From NCBI RefSeq assembly GCF_900104135.1, contig NZ_FNIV01000005.1, forward strand, positions 107,486-171,485: DNA of 64,000 nucleotides, given 5' to 3'. This DNA is from Halomonas shengliensis (GTDB taxonomy: Bacteria > Pseudomonadota > Gammaproteobacteria > Pseudomonadales > Halomonadaceae). The notes under the pieces were generated by a model. It had not been told where the DNA came from, searched no databases, and saw only the letters and a list, made by a program, of their open reading frames with translations. The translations under genes and the position numbers were made by a program. Of this stretch, positions 1-8,235 are shown piece by piece; position 1 is the first letter of the stretch; the number at the start of each line of letters is the position of its first letter.

Positions 1-1031
1 ATCACCGCCAGGGTCGCCCCGATCCGCTCGCGCGGGGCGCTGGCCGCGGCCAGGGCCGAGAACTGCGGCGAGTCGGCGATCACGGAAAGCCCCCACAGCG
101 CCAGCAGGGCGAGCAGCAGCGTCGGCGGCAGCCAGGTTACCAGCGGGTAGGCCAGGCAGATCAGCCCCGAGGCGGCCAGCGCCCGGCGCGCCACCCACAG
201 GCTGCCGCGCCGACGGCTCAGCGCACCGCCGCCCACGCAGCCCAGGAAGCCCAGGGCGATGACGCCGAACGCCAGCCACGGGATCCAGTCCGGTGAGGCG
301 CCGAGGCGTGTCACCTCGCGGGCCACCAGGAAGGGCGTCAGCGTCCACAGCGCATAGAGTTCCCAGCAGTGGCCGAAGTAGCCCCCGGCCACGGCACGGA
401 AACGTGCCTCGCGCAGCGCCGCCAGCCCGTCGAGCAGGCGCGCCTTCCCGCTCGAGGGCGGCAGGTGCGGGCCATCGCCCAGGGCCAGGATCAGGGCGCC
501 ACCGGCCAGCGCCAGGCAGGAGGCGCCCAGCAGCGGCCACTCCCAGGGCAGGCCCAGGCTGGCGCCGCGCAGCAGGTGGGGCAGGGCGGTACCCAGGGTC
601 AGCATGCCGACCAGCCAGGCCAGTGCCGCCCCGGTGTGCTTGGGCGTCCAGCCGATGACGAGCTTCATGCCCAGCGGGTAGATGCCGGCCAGGCAGAGCC
701 CGGTCAGCAGGCGCAGGGTGATCGCCAGGGGCCAGTGGTCGGCCACCAGCACGAAGCCAGAGTTGGCCAGGGCGCCGGCCAGGCAGGCGGCGGCGAAGAT
801 GCGGCTGGCGCGGAAACGGTCGGCAAGCCCCGTGGTGGCGATGAACAGGGTGCCGGCGATGAAGCCCGCCTGCACGGTGAGGGTCAGCCGGCCGAGGTCC
901 GCCTCGGAGAAGCCCAGGTCACGGGAGAGCGAGAGCCCCACGCCGTTGACGGAGAACCACAGCGAGGTACCGAACAGCTGGGCCAACACGATGGTCAGCA
1001 GCGGGAAGCGCCGCAGCAGGGTCGCAGTCAT
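1..1031 (-). CDS. MFS transporter, 3' end cut by window edge
   Basis: Major facilitator superfamily membrane transporter; the substrate cannot be told from sequence. Reading leftward from an ATG at 1031 the frame stays open to the window edge, giving about 343 residues of a roughly 400-residue protein. It opens MTATLLRRFPLLTIVLAQ and shows about ten hydrophobic segments. An MFS loop (GLADRFRASRIF) sits between segments 2 and 3, near residue 70. It lies 49 bases downstream of the CC/Se-motif gene on the same strand, so it may be the last gene of the arsenite-efflux transcript. It does not look like ArsJ. A generic drug or metabolite exporter is possible. Confidence 0.8.
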   Translation of the reverse strand, partial: MTATLLRRFPLLTIVLAQLFGTSLWFSVNGVGLSLSRDLGFSEADLGRLTLTVQAGFIAGTLFIATTGLADRFRASRIFAAACLAGALANSGFVLVADHWPLAITLRLLTGLCLAGIYPLGMKLVIGWTPKHTGAALAWLVGMLTLGTALPHLLRGASLGLPWEWPLLGASCLALAGGALILALGDGPHLPPSSGKARLLDGLAALREARFRAVAGGYFGHCWELYALWTLTPFLVAREVTRLGASPDWIPWLAFGVIALGFLGCVGGGALSRRRGSLWVARRALAASGLICLAYPLVTWLPPTLLLALLALWGLSVIADSPQFSALAAASAPRERIGATLAV

Positions 1032-1080
1032 GCCTTGATCCTCACCGGGAAGGTGCCGCGGCGCAAGCGGCGGGGGAGGG

Positions 1081-1365
1081 CTATCTCGACAACGCGACGC
1101 CGTCCACGAAGAGATGCCGGAGGCCAAGGAAGCCTTCCACATCCAGCCTCAGCCCCTGATCCACCAGCGTCGGGTCGATATAGAGCACCAGTCCCTCGAA
1201 CTCGACGCGTGTATAGCATGCCGGCTCGCCCGGCGCCCTGGCCTCGGCCACCGCGATATCGGCCCCGCCGCCGCAGCAGCCATGGCGGGGAGAGAGTCGC
1301 ACCGTGGCCACGCCACCCTTCTTTCGCAGCCACTCCCGGGCGCGCTCGCTGACCTCGATGGCCAT
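1081..1365 (-). CDS. CC/Se motif family (HesB-like) small protein
   Basis: A 94-residue cytoplasmic protein. Its key feature is the motif HGCCGGG near residues 28-34, the signature of the CC/Se motif family, in which some members carry selenocysteine at one of the paired positions. Here both are ordinary Cys codons. The overall pattern resembles the HesB/IscA fold, but the usual C-terminal Cys pair of IscA is missing. The start at 1365 lies 3 bases after the arsenite transporter stop, so the two genes are co-transcribed. The biochemical role is unknown; thiol-based binding of arsenic, selenium or a metal is an inference from the Cys pair and the neighbour. Confidence 0.75.
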   Translation of the reverse strand: MAIEVSERAREWLRKKGGVATVRLSPRHGCCGGGADIAVAEARAPGEPACYTRVEFEGLVLYIDPTLVDQGLRLDVEGFLGLRHLFVDGVALSR

Positions 1366-1368
1366 GGC

Positions 1369-2445
1369 TCAGCCCCTGGCCTCGGGGAAGTGGTGCCGGG
1401 TCCGGTTGGCGATGCGCACCAGCGCCAGCATCAGCGGGACCTCCACCAGCACGCCTACCACCGTGGCCAGGGCCGCACCGGATTGCAGGCCGAACAGGGC
1501 GATGGCCGCGGCCACGGCCAGTTCGAAGAAGTTGCTGGCGCCGATCATCGCCCCGGGGGCGGCCACGTTGTGGGGCACCTTCCACGCCTTGGCCCAGCCG
1601 TAGGCGATGAAGAAGATCAGGAAGGTCTGAATGATCAGCGGGATGGCGATCAGCACGATATGCAGCGGCGCCTCGAGGATCACCTCGCCCTGGAAGGCGA
1701 ACAGCAGCACCAGGGTGATGATCAGCCCGGTGGGCGTGACCGGCCCCACCCTCTTCATGAAGACGTTGTCGTACCACTCGCTGCCGTGGCGGGCGATCAG
1801 GATGCGCCGGGTCAGATATCCCGCGGTGAGCGGGATGACGATATATAGCAAGACCGACAGCGCCACGGTGTCCCAGGGCACCGGGATGTTGGAGACGCCG
1901 AGCAGGAACACCACGATGGGCGCGAAGGCGAACAGCATGATCAGGTCGTTGAGAGCGACCTGCACCAGGGTGTAGGCGGCATCGCCGCGGGTCAGGTAGC
2001 TCCACACGAAGACCATGGCGGTGCAGGGGGCCGCGCCCAGCAGGATAGCTCCGGCCAGGTACTGGCTGGCGCGCTCGGCGGGAATCAAGGGGGCGAATAC
2101 CACCGTCAGGAAGAACCAGGCGATGGCGAACATGGTGAAGGGCTTGACCAACCAGTTCACGGTGGTGGTGATGAGAAGCCCCCTGGGCTGGCGGCGCACG
2201 CCCAGCACGGCGGTGAAGTCGATCTGCGCCATCATCGGGAAGATCATCGCCCAGATCAGCACCGCCACCGGGATCGACACCTGGGCGACTTCGAAGCGCG
2301 AGAGCGTCTCGGGGATCGCCGGGGCGAACTGGCCGAGCAGCACCCCGGCGACGATGGCCAGTGCCACCCACACCGAGAGGAAGCGCTCGAAGAGCCCCAT
2401 GCCCTCCGTGGGGCTGGGTGAAGGGGTGTGTCGATGTGTGGCCAT
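1369..2445 (-). CDS. acr3: ACR3 family arsenite efflux transporter
   Basis: Inner-membrane exporter of arsenite, and possibly antimonite, of the ACR3/bile-acid-sodium-symporter superfamily. The 358 residues are the normal family length, with about ten membrane segments. The conserved ACR3 motif [15 protein letters not shown] near residue 140 carries the membrane Cys known to be essential in the family. [11 protein letters not shown] and GASNFFELA are also family-typical. The start at 2445 is preceded by AGAGG eight bases upstream. It leads an operon with the CC/Se protein and probably the MFS gene. A near-perfect 24-bp palindrome lies 20 bases upstream, so arsenic control by an ArsR-type repressor is likely, but no arsR gene is in the window. 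Confidence 0.95.
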   Translation of the reverse strand: MATHRHTPSPSPTEGMGLFERFLSVWVALAIVAGVLLGQFAPAIPETLSRFEVAQVSIPVAVLIWAMIFPMMAQIDFTAVLGVRRQPRGLLITTTVNWLVKPFTMFAIAWFFLTVVFAPLIPAERASQYLAGAILLGAAPCTAMVFVWSYLTRGDAAYTLVQVALNDLIMLFAFAPIVVFLLGVSNIPVPWDTVALSVLLYIVIPLTAGYLTRRILIARHGSEWYDNVFMKRVGPVTPTGLIITLVLLFAFQGEVILEAPLHIVLIAIPLIIQTFLIFFIAYGWAKAWKVPHNVAAPGAMIGASNFFELAVAAAIALFGLQSGAALATVVGVLVEVPLMLALVRIANRTRHHFPEARG

Positions 2446-2464
2446 GACCAGAACCTCTGTCCAG

Positions 2465-2488
2465 AAATATATGTAATTCCGTATATTT
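2465..2488 (-). promoter_or_regulatory. Palindromic operator candidate upstream of acr3
   Basis: AT-rich dyad in GC-rich surroundings: AAATATA at 2465-2471 mirrors TATATTT at 2482-2488, and the centre adds further pairs, so 10 of 12 positions match. Length and AT character fit ArsR/SmtB-family operators. It lies 20 bases upstream of the acr3 start, where it would overlap the promoter. Binding by an ArsR protein is inferred. Confidence 0.6.
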
Positions 2489-2585
2489 TACGGCCATCCG
2501 CAAGGCTTGGCCATCCGCAGTGCCTGGCCATCGGCAGGATAGCAGGGTGAGAGAAACGGGAAGGCCCCGGGAGAGGGGATCGTCG

Positions 2586-3407
2586 TCAGTCCCTGACGGC
2601 CAGGAACTCCGCCACGATGTCGGCGAGCACCTCCGGGCACTCGCGGTGGGGCACATGGCCACAGGGCAGCAGCCGCGGCTCGGCTGGCCCCGGGGTCCTG
2701 GACGCGATGCGCCGCGGCTGGGCTAGTGAGCCGTACTCGTCATGCTCGCCGTGGATCGCCAGGGTCGGACAGCGCACCCGGGTCAGGGCGTCGTCGAGGG
2801 TCCAGCCGTCGAAGGCCTCGGAGTGCCAGTTGTCGACCCAGCTTCTCAGCACCCACTCGGCCTTGTCGCCGTGGTAGCGCGCGAGCCGCCTCATCGCGCC
2901 GGGCTCGGCGAAGGCCGCCTCCGCCTCGCGGATGCCGGCCAGGGTTAGCGGCTCGATGGTGGCCTGGGCCGCCACCGTCACCAGCGCCTCGCAGGCCTCG
3001 GCATGTCGGCCGGCGATCTCGACCGCCATGCCGCCGCCCACGCTGTGCCCCAGCAGCACGAAACGTTCGAGCGCGAGCCCCTCGCGCAGCGTGGCGAAGC
3101 CGCCGCTGGCCTCGTCGGCGACGAAGGTGGCCGGCTGGGGGCCGGGGTAGGGCGCCGACTCGCCGTAGCCGAGCCGGTCGTAGGCGATCACCTCGCGGCC
3201 GCTGGCCTCGGCCAGCAACGCCGGGAAGTCGCGCCACAGGGCGATGCAGCCCAGCGAGTCATGCAGCAGCACGATGGGGCTGGCCTGGGGCCTTGGCGAC
3301 CGAGTCCTTGGCGACTGAGTCCTTGGCGACCGAGTCCCTGGCGCCTGGGGCCGCCAGCGGGCGACATGGAGGCCGCCCGCCGGGGTCTCGAGGGTCAGGG
3401 CCTGCAT
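2586..3407 (-). CDS. Alpha/beta hydrolase
   Basis: Cytoplasmic alpha/beta-hydrolase fold enzyme of 273 residues. The nucleophile elbow is GHSVGGG, an oxyanion-side HDSLG lies ahead of it, the acid is in GEHDEYG and the catalytic His in CGHVPHRE near the C-terminus. The substrate is unknown; an ester or CoA thioester would fit the location. The ATG at 3407 overlaps the thiolase stop in an ATGA junction, so I prefer it to a start 17 codons upstream. Residues about 22-36 are three near-repeats of a Ser-Pro-Arg-Thr unit encoded by 15-bp DNA repeats, a low-complexity linker ahead of the first core strand. Confidence 0.85.
   Translation of the reverse strand: MQALTLETPAGGLHVARWRPQAPGTRSPRTQSPRTRSPRPQASPIVLLHDSLGCIALWRDFPALLAEASGREVIAYDRLGYGESAPYPGPQPATFVADEASGGFATLREGLALERFVLLGHSVGGGMAVEIAGRHAEACEALVTVAAQATIEPLTLAGIREAEAAFAEPGAMRRLARYHGDKAEWVLRSWVDNWHSEAFDGWTLDDALTRVRCPTLAIHGEHDEYGSLAQPRRIASRTPGPAEPRLLPCGHVPHRECPEVLADIVAEFLAVRD
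3296..3345. repeat. Three tandem copies of a 15-bp unit
   Basis: The unit CCTTGGCGACCGAGT and close variants occur three times in a row inside the alpha/beta hydrolase gene. The unit is a multiple of three, so copy-number change would alter the protein by five residues without a frameshift. Confidence 0.7.
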
Positions 3408-4594
3408 CAGTCGATGAGCTCGACCGCCACCGCGGTGGCCTCGCCGCCGCCGATGCACAGGCTGGCGATGCCGCGCTTGCCGCCCTTGGTGCGCAGGGCG
3501 TGGATCAGGGTGGCGATGATCCGCGAACCGGTGGAGCCGATGGGATGGCCCTGGGCGCAGGCGCCGCCGAACACGTTGACCTTGTCGTGGGGGATGTCGA
3601 GCCCGTCCATGGCCAGCAGGGTGACCACCGCGAAGGCCTCGTTGATCTCGAACAGGTCGACGTCGTCCACCGTCCAGTCCAGCTGCTTGAGCAGCTTTTC
3701 GATGGCGCCCACCGGGGCGATGGTGAACTCGCTGGGGTGCTGGGAGTGGGTGCTGTGGCCGAGCATGCGCGCCAGCGGCTTGGCACCCAGGCGCTCGGCG
3801 GCGGAGGCGCTTGCCAGGATCAGCGCCGAGGCGCCGTCGGAGATGGAACTGGAGTTGGCCGCGGTGATGGTGCCCTCCTTGGCGAAGGCGGGCCGCAGCG
3901 AGCGGATCTTGTCGAGACGGGCCTGGAAGGGCTGCTCGTCGTGGTCGACGACGTGCTCGCCCTTGCGGTCGCTAATGGTGACCGGGGCCATCTCGGCGTC
4001 CAGCTGGCCGGCCTCGGTGGCCGCCATGGCGCGCTCGAGCGAGGCGATAGCGAAGTCGTCCAGGCGTTCGCGGCTGTAGTCCCGGGCGCTGGCGATGTCC
4101 TGGGCGAAGACGCCCATCAGCTTGCCGGTCTCGGCGTCCTCCAGGCCGTCCAGGAACATGTGGTCCTTGAGCTCGCCATGGCCCAGGCGGTAGCCGGCGC
4201 GCGCCTTGGTCAGCACATGGGGCGCGTTGGACATGGACTCCATGCCGCCGGCCAGCATCACCTCGCCGCTGCCGGCGCGGATCAGGTCGTGGGCCAGCAT
4301 GGTGGCCTTCATGCCCGAGCCGCACAGCTTGTTGATGGTGGTGGCGCCGATGGCATCGGGGATGCCGGCTTGGCGCATCGCCTGGCGGGCCGGGCCCTGC
4401 TTGACCCCGGCGGGCAGCACGCAGCCCATGATGCCCTCGTCGATGCTGTCGGCACCGATGCCGGCGCGCTCGATGGCGGCGCGGATGGCCACCGCGCCGA
4501 GCTCGGGGGCGGTCAGGCTGGAAAGGCTGCCGAGCATGCCGCCCATGGGGGTGCGCGCGGCAGAGAGGAAGACGATATCGTTGGCGTGGCTCAT
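3407..4594 (-). CDS. Acetyl-CoA C-acyltransferase (thiolase)
   Basis: Thiolase that cleaves 3-ketoacyl-CoA to acetyl-CoA and a shortened acyl-CoA, or the reverse condensation. The 395 residues are full family length. The acylated nucleophile is the Cys of KLCGSGMKA near residue 90. GGMESMSNAPHVL, NEAFAVV, the His of GGACAQGHPIGSTGSRI and the second catalytic Cys of CIGGGEATA complete the active site. It starts at 4594, divergent from the TetR gene, and its stop overlaps the hydrolase start. With the acyl-CoA synthetase, SDR and acyl-CoA dehydrogenase downstream of tetR it completes a beta-oxidation set. Whether it prefers acetoacetyl-CoA or longer or branched substrates cannot be read from the sequence. 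Confidence 0.95.
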   Translation of the reverse strand: MSHANDIVFLSAARTPMGGMLGSLSSLTAPELGAVAIRAAIERAGIGADSIDEGIMGCVLPAGVKQGPARQAMRQAGIPDAIGATTINKLCGSGMKATMLAHDLIRAGSGEVMLAGGMESMSNAPHVLTKARAGYRLGHGELKDHMFLDGLEDAETGKLMGVFAQDIASARDYSRERLDDFAIASLERAMAATEAGQLDAEMAPVTISDRKGEHVVDHDEQPFQARLDKIRSLRPAFAKEGTITAANSSSISDGASALILASASAAERLGAKPLARMLGHSTHSQHPSEFTIAPVGAIEKLLKQLDWTVDDVDLFEINEAFAVVTLLAMDGLDIPHDKVNVFGGACAQGHPIGSTGSRIIATLIHALRTKGGKRGIASLCIGGGEATAVAVELID

Positions 4595-4735
4595 GGCGAG
4601 GCCTCCGTTGTGATTGTGATGCCAGTGGTCCTGGGAATGGTCGTGGCAGTGGTCGCGGCGAGCGTCGTTGGGCCCTCGGGCCCCGCACCGCGTTGACCCG
4701 TCCGCGGGGCTATGGTTTTCTCGGGGTCAACCAAG

Positions 4736-4745
4736 CAAGCGCTAG
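4736..4745. promoter_or_regulatory. TetR-type operator candidate, copy 1
   Basis: CAAGCGCTAG lies 11 bases before the tetR ATG, in the divergent tetR-thiolase promoter region. It matches the perfect palindrome CAAGCGCTTG upstream of the acyl-CoA synthetase at nine of ten positions. The shared site suggests the TetR protein controls itself and its neighbours; binding is inferred. Confidence 0.5.
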
Positions 4746-4756
4746 TGTGACTGCCG

Positions 4757-5341
4757 ATGAATGTAATGAATGCCTCCCCGCGTCGCAAGGAACTGACCCG
4801 CCTGGCCGCCCAGCTGTTCGTCCAGGAGGGCTTCGATCGCACCACGGTGCGCATGCTGGCCCAGGAGATGGGCATCAAGTCCGGCAGCCTCTTCCACCAT
4901 TTCCGCGACAAGCAGGAGATCCTCGCGGCGGTGATCGAGGAGGGCACCCAGAACGCCCTGGTGATCGCGCGCGAGGCGCTTGCTCGCTGTGACAGCAGCC
5001 CGCTGGCCCGGTTGCACGCCATGGCGCGTGCCCACCTGGAGACCCTGCTGACCGACCGCAACGCCCACGTGGTGGCGCTCTACGAGTGGCGCCGCCTGGA
5101 CCCCGAGGCACGCGCCCACCTCAGCCACCTGCGCGACGCCTACGAGGCGCTGTGGGAGGAGGTGATCGACGCGGCCCTGGCCGAAGGGGTGATCCACGGG
5201 GACCGCTTCCTGGTCTCGCGCTTCGTGATGGGGGCGCTCAACTGGACGGTGCGCTGGTACGATCCCGACGGCCCCCGCAGCCCCGACGAGCTCGCCGACG
5301 AGCTGGTCGCCATGATCACCCGCACCGCGCCGGCCGCCTGA
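4757..5341 (+). CDS. TetR/AcrR family regulator of the acyl-CoA degradation locus
   Basis: A 194-residue one-component repressor. The N-terminal HTH spans residues about 10-57, with TTVRMLAQEMGIKSGSLFHHF as the recognition region. The C-terminal ligand domain resembles that of KstR2-like TetR proteins, which sense acyl-CoA thioesters. It sits between the thiolase (divergent) and the acyl-CoA synthetase (same strand). Near-identical palindromes before its own start and before the synthetase suggest it represses both and is released by an acyl-CoA intermediate; that is inference. An alternative ATG four codons downstream is possible. Confidence 0.88.
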   Translation: MNVMNASPRRKELTRLAAQLFVQEGFDRTTVRMLAQEMGIKSGSLFHHFRDKQEILAAVIEEGTQNALVIAREALARCDSSPLARLHAMARAHLETLLTDRNAHVVALYEWRRLDPEARAHLSHLRDAYEALWEEVIDAALAEGVIHGDRFLVSRFVMGALNWTVRWYDPDGPRSPDELADELVAMITRTAPAA

Positions 5342-5413
5342 GCCGGCGCCTCTCGACCAACGTCTAGTCGTTTCTCCTCCCTCCGGCCTTGCCCTGTGCG
5401 ACGTGACTCGCTA

Positions 5414-5431
5414 GCTTGGACCAAGCGCTTG
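5414..5431. promoter_or_regulatory. TetR-type operator candidate, copy 2 (nested palindromes)
   Basis: Two perfect inverted repeats overlap here. GCTTGG-A-CCAAGC runs 5414-5426 and CAAGCGCTTG runs 5422-5431. The second is shared with the site before tetR. It lies about 105 bases upstream of the acyl-CoA synthetase start. Confidence 0.55.
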
Positions 5432-5535
5432 TTAGGTTAACGCTTACGTCAACTGCAATCTACCGCAGCCACCGGTGCAGTGACGCCACGACACCCACGC
5501 TACAACAACCACAACTGGCCAGAGAGGACCCGCCC

Positions 5536-7209
5536 ATGAGCACGCCAACCAGCCTGCCCGCCTACCGCGACTATCTGGAGCGTTTCTCCATCGATGACGT
5601 CATCGCTCGCCTGGACGACCACCAGGACGGCAAGGCCAACGCCTTCGAGTCCTGCTGCGGTCGCCACCTGCGCGCCGGCCGCGGCGAGGTGCTGGCCCTG
5701 GTCCAGGAGGACTCCCAGGGCAACGTCAACCGGATGACCTACGCCGAGCTCGAGGCCGAGAGCGCCCGGCTCGCCGGCTGGTTCGCCGAACGCGGCCTCG
5801 GCGTTGGCGACCGCATCGCCTGCATGCTGCCGCGCTCGCCGCAGCTGCTGGTGGCGATCCTGGCCACCTGGCGCATTGGCGCCGTCTACCAGCCCCTGTT
5901 CACCGCCTTCGGCCCCGACGCCGTGGACTATCGCCTGGGGCGCGCCGACACCAAGCTGGTGATCACCGATCACGCCAACCGCTTCAAGTTCGACGGCCTC
6001 TCCCAGTGCCCGCCGGTGCTGGCGGTGGGCGGCCCCAGCGCCGACCATGGCGACGACCTGGACTGGGCCGATGCCCTGGCCCATGCGCCCATCGAGGCCG
6101 CACCGCCGCGCCTTTCCCGCGACGCCCCCTTCCTGCAGATGTTTACCTCCGGCACCGTGGGCAAGCCCAAGGGCGTGGCGGTGCCGCTGGCCGCCATGCC
6201 GGCCTTCGCCCTCTACATGGAGCTGGCCGTCGACCTGCGCGACACCGACCGTTTCTGGAACATGGCCGACCCGGGCTGGGCCTACGGCCTCTACTACGCC
6301 ATCGCCGGGCCGCTGCTGCTGGGCGTGACCACCCACTTCTGCGAGGCGGGCTTCAGCGCCGAAGGGGCGCTGGCCTTCATGAAACGCCACCGCATCACCA
6401 ACTTCGCCGCCGCGCCCACCGCCTACCGCCTGATGAAGGCCTCCGGCCTGTTCGACGACGCCCACCAGACCCTCGAGCTGCGCGCGGCGAGCTCCGCCGG
6501 CGAGCCGCTCAACACAGAGGTGGTCACCTGGGTGGAGCGCTCCCTGGGCTGTCCGGTCATGGACCACTATGGCCAGACCGAGACCGGCATGACCTGCAAC
6601 AACCACCACGCCCTGGACCATCCCAAGCACGTCGGCGCCATGGGCGTGCCGATGCCGGGCTACCGCCTGGCGATCCTCGACGCCGAGTACAACGAGCTGC
6701 CCCCGGGCCAGCCGGGCGTGCTGGCGGTGGACATCGAGAACTCCCCGGCGCACTTCTTCGCCGGCTACACCTGGCAGGAGAAGCACCCCTTCGCCGAGGG
6801 CTACTACCTGACCGGCGACGTGGTGATCCGCAACGAGGACGGCACCTTCCAGTTCGCCGGCCGTGACGACGACATCATCACCACCGCCGGCTACCGCGTG
6901 GGGCCCACCGACGTGGAGAACAGCGTGATGACCCACCCGGCGGTGGCCGAATCCGCCGCCGTGGGCCAGCCTGACGAGATCCGCGGCGAGATCATCAAGT
7001 CCTACGTGGTGCTGCGCGCCGGCTATGAGGCAAGCGATGAGCTGGCCGACGAGATCCGCCAGCAGGTGCGCGAGCGCCTCTCCACCCACGCATTCCCGCG
7101 GGTGATCGAGTTCGTCGAGGAGCTGCCCAAGACCCCGAGCGGCAAGATCCAGCGCTTCAAGCTGCGCGCCGACGCCGTGGACAAGGCCGACGCGGCGCCC
7201 GCAAAGTAA
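5536..7209 (+). CDS. AMP-forming acyl-CoA synthetase
   Basis: Activates a carboxylic acid to its CoA thioester through an acyl-adenylate, feeding the downstream dehydrogenases. It has 557 residues with the ANL-superfamily signatures in order: phosphate loop FTSGTVGKPKGVA near residue 205, adenine motif YGQTETGMTCNN near 350, hinge YLTGDVVIRNEDG near 425, and the catalytic C-terminal Lys in PKTPSGKIQRFK near 540. The long GQTETG region and the WNMADPGWAYGLYYA segment resemble acetyl- or medium-chain acyl-CoA synthetases; chain length is not certain. The ATG at 5536 follows AGAGAGGA at 5521-5528. The frame opens further upstream, but only into operator sequence. An SDR gene follows 15 bases later. 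Confidence 0.93.
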   Translation: MSTPTSLPAYRDYLERFSIDDVIARLDDHQDGKANAFESCCGRHLRAGRGEVLALVQEDSQGNVNRMTYAELEAESARLAGWFAERGLGVGDRIACMLPRSPQLLVAILATWRIGAVYQPLFTAFGPDAVDYRLGRADTKLVITDHANRFKFDGLSQCPPVLAVGGPSADHGDDLDWADALAHAPIEAAPPRLSRDAPFLQMFTSGTVGKPKGVAVPLAAMPAFALYMELAVDLRDTDRFWNMADPGWAYGLYYAIAGPLLLGVTTHFCEAGFSAEGALAFMKRHRITNFAAAPTAYRLMKASGLFDDAHQTLELRAASSAGEPLNTEVVTWVERSLGCPVMDHYGQTETGMTCNNHHALDHPKHVGAMGVPMPGYRLAILDAEYNELPPGQPGVLAVDIENSPAHFFAGYTWQEKHPFAEGYYLTGDVVIRNEDGTFQFAGRDDDIITTAGYRVGPTDVENSVMTHPAVAESAAVGQPDEIRGEIIKSYVVLRAGYEASDELADEIRQQVRERLSTHAFPRVIEFVEELPKTPSGKIQRFKLRADAVDKADAAPAK

Positions 7210-7224
7210 CCCAAGGACCCCGAT

Positions 7225-7992
7225 ATGCACGTCAAGGACCATACCTTTCTGATCACCGGCGCCGCCTCCGGGCTGGGCGCGGCCACCGCCGAGCGGCTGG
7301 TCGCCGCCGGCGGCCGGGTGGTGCTCTGCGACCTCTCCGAGGCCGTGGAGGCCCACGCCGAGCGCCTGGGCGATGCCGCCCGGGCGGTGCGCGGTGACGT
7401 CACCTCGGGTGACGACATCCAGGCCGCCGTCGATGCGGCCGTCGCCCTCGGTGGCGAGCGCGGCCTCGCCGGTGTGGTGCATTGCGCCGGCGTGGTCAGC
7501 GTGGCCAAGCTGGTCGACCGCGAGGGCAACCCCGCCGACCTCGAGGCCTACAACCGCACCATCCAGATCAACCTGGTGGGCACCTTCAACGTCATGCGCC
7601 TGGCCGCCGCCGCCATGGCGAAGAATGCCCCGGGCGAGGACGGCGAGCGCGGGGTGATCATCAACACCGCCTCCATCGCCGCCATGGACGGGCAGGTGGG
7701 GCAGTGCGCCTACAGCGCCTCCAAGGCCGGGGTGGTGGGCATGAGCCTGCCCGCGGCCCGAGAGCTCTCGCGCCACGGCGTGCGGGTGATGGCCATCGCC
7801 CCCGGGGTCTTCGAGACCCCGATGATGAGCGAGATCCCCGACGAGGCCGCCCAGGCGCTGGCCGCCGCCGTGCCCTTCCCCAAGCGGCTCGGCAGGCCCG
7901 ACGAGTATGCCCGCCTGGCGGAGCAGATCATCACCAACCCCATGCTCAACGGCGAGGTGATCCGCCTGGACGGCGGGATTCGCATGCAGTAA
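7225..7992 (+). CDS. SDR family 3-hydroxyacyl-CoA dehydrogenase
   Basis: NAD-dependent short-chain dehydrogenase of 255 residues. The nucleotide motif [10 protein letters not shown] is at residues 10-19, the catalytic Ser in [10 protein letters not shown] and the YSASKAG catalytic Tyr-Lys near residue 165. The [14 protein letters not shown] stretch is typical of type-2 3-hydroxyacyl-CoA dehydrogenases (HSD17B10-like), which act on straight and 2-methyl-branched 3-hydroxyacyl-CoAs. It lies between the acyl-CoA synthetase and the acyl-CoA dehydrogenase genes, fitting the third step of beta-oxidation. The substrate range is inferred from family and context. A terminator follows. Confidence 0.9.
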   Translation: MHVKDHTFLITGAASGLGAATAERLVAAGGRVVLCDLSEAVEAHAERLGDAARAVRGDVTSGDDIQAAVDAAVALGGERGLAGVVHCAGVVSVAKLVDREGNPADLEAYNRTIQINLVGTFNVMRLAAAAMAKNAPGEDGERGVIINTASIAAMDGQVGQCAYSASKAGVVGMSLPAARELSRHGVRVMAIAPGVFETPMMSEIPDEAAQALAAAVPFPKRLGRPDEYARLAEQIITNPMLNGEVIRLDGGIRMQ

Positions 7993-8018
7993 CGCCCTTC
8001 GGGCAGCCGCAAGCCACC

Positions 8019-8060
8019 AGGAGCAAGCCGCAAGGAACCCCCTTGGCTTGCTCCTTTTTT
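8019..8060 (+). terminator. Rho-independent terminator after the synthetase-SDR pair
   Basis: AGGAGCAAGCC at 8019-8029 pairs with GGCTTGCTCCT at 8045-8055, and the stem runs into a T tract at 8055-8060. It separates the SDR gene from the acyl-CoA dehydrogenase, which therefore has its own promoter. Confidence 0.8.
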
Positions 8061-8155
8061 GTTCTGCGGATGCGGGCCACCCCTTGTGACTTGCAGCTTG
8101 TAGCTCGGCGCTGCGGGTAAAACGAACGCTTGACTCCCAAACCTCTCGGGCGTAA

Positions 8156-8175
8156 TTTCAAACACGTGTTTGAAA
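8156..8175. promoter_or_regulatory. Perfect 20-bp palindrome, PsrA-type operator candidate
   Basis: TTTCAAACACGTGTTTGAAA is a perfect dyad centred between 8165 and 8166. It contains CAAAC-N4-GTTTG, the published PsrA consensus form (C/G)AAAC-N2-4-GTTT(C/G). It lies 60 bases upstream of the acyl-CoA dehydrogenase start. PsrA is a TetR-family regulator of fatty-acid oxidation in pseudomonads. No psrA gene is in the window, so regulation from elsewhere is inferred. Confidence 0.65.
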
Positions 8176-8235
8176 GCGGCCGCCGCCGCCTTGCTGCGCC
8201 CGGTCACCGGCGCCATCGATTGTGGAGAGTTCGAG

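Noticed and set aside
1081-1365. Selenocysteine in the CC/Se protein
   Set aside because: Both motif positions are Cys codons and there is no in-frame TGA in the gene.
1028-2662. Open frame of 544 codons on the minus strand over acr3 and the CC/Se gene
   Set aside because: It is a frameshifted reading of genes with clear motifs in another frame of the same strand.
5500-7776. Open frame of 758 codons on the minus strand
   Set aside because: It is antisense to the acyl-CoA synthetase and SDR genes, is composed of His/Gly/Val-rich low-information sequence and has no motif. It is a by-product of GC-rich codon use.
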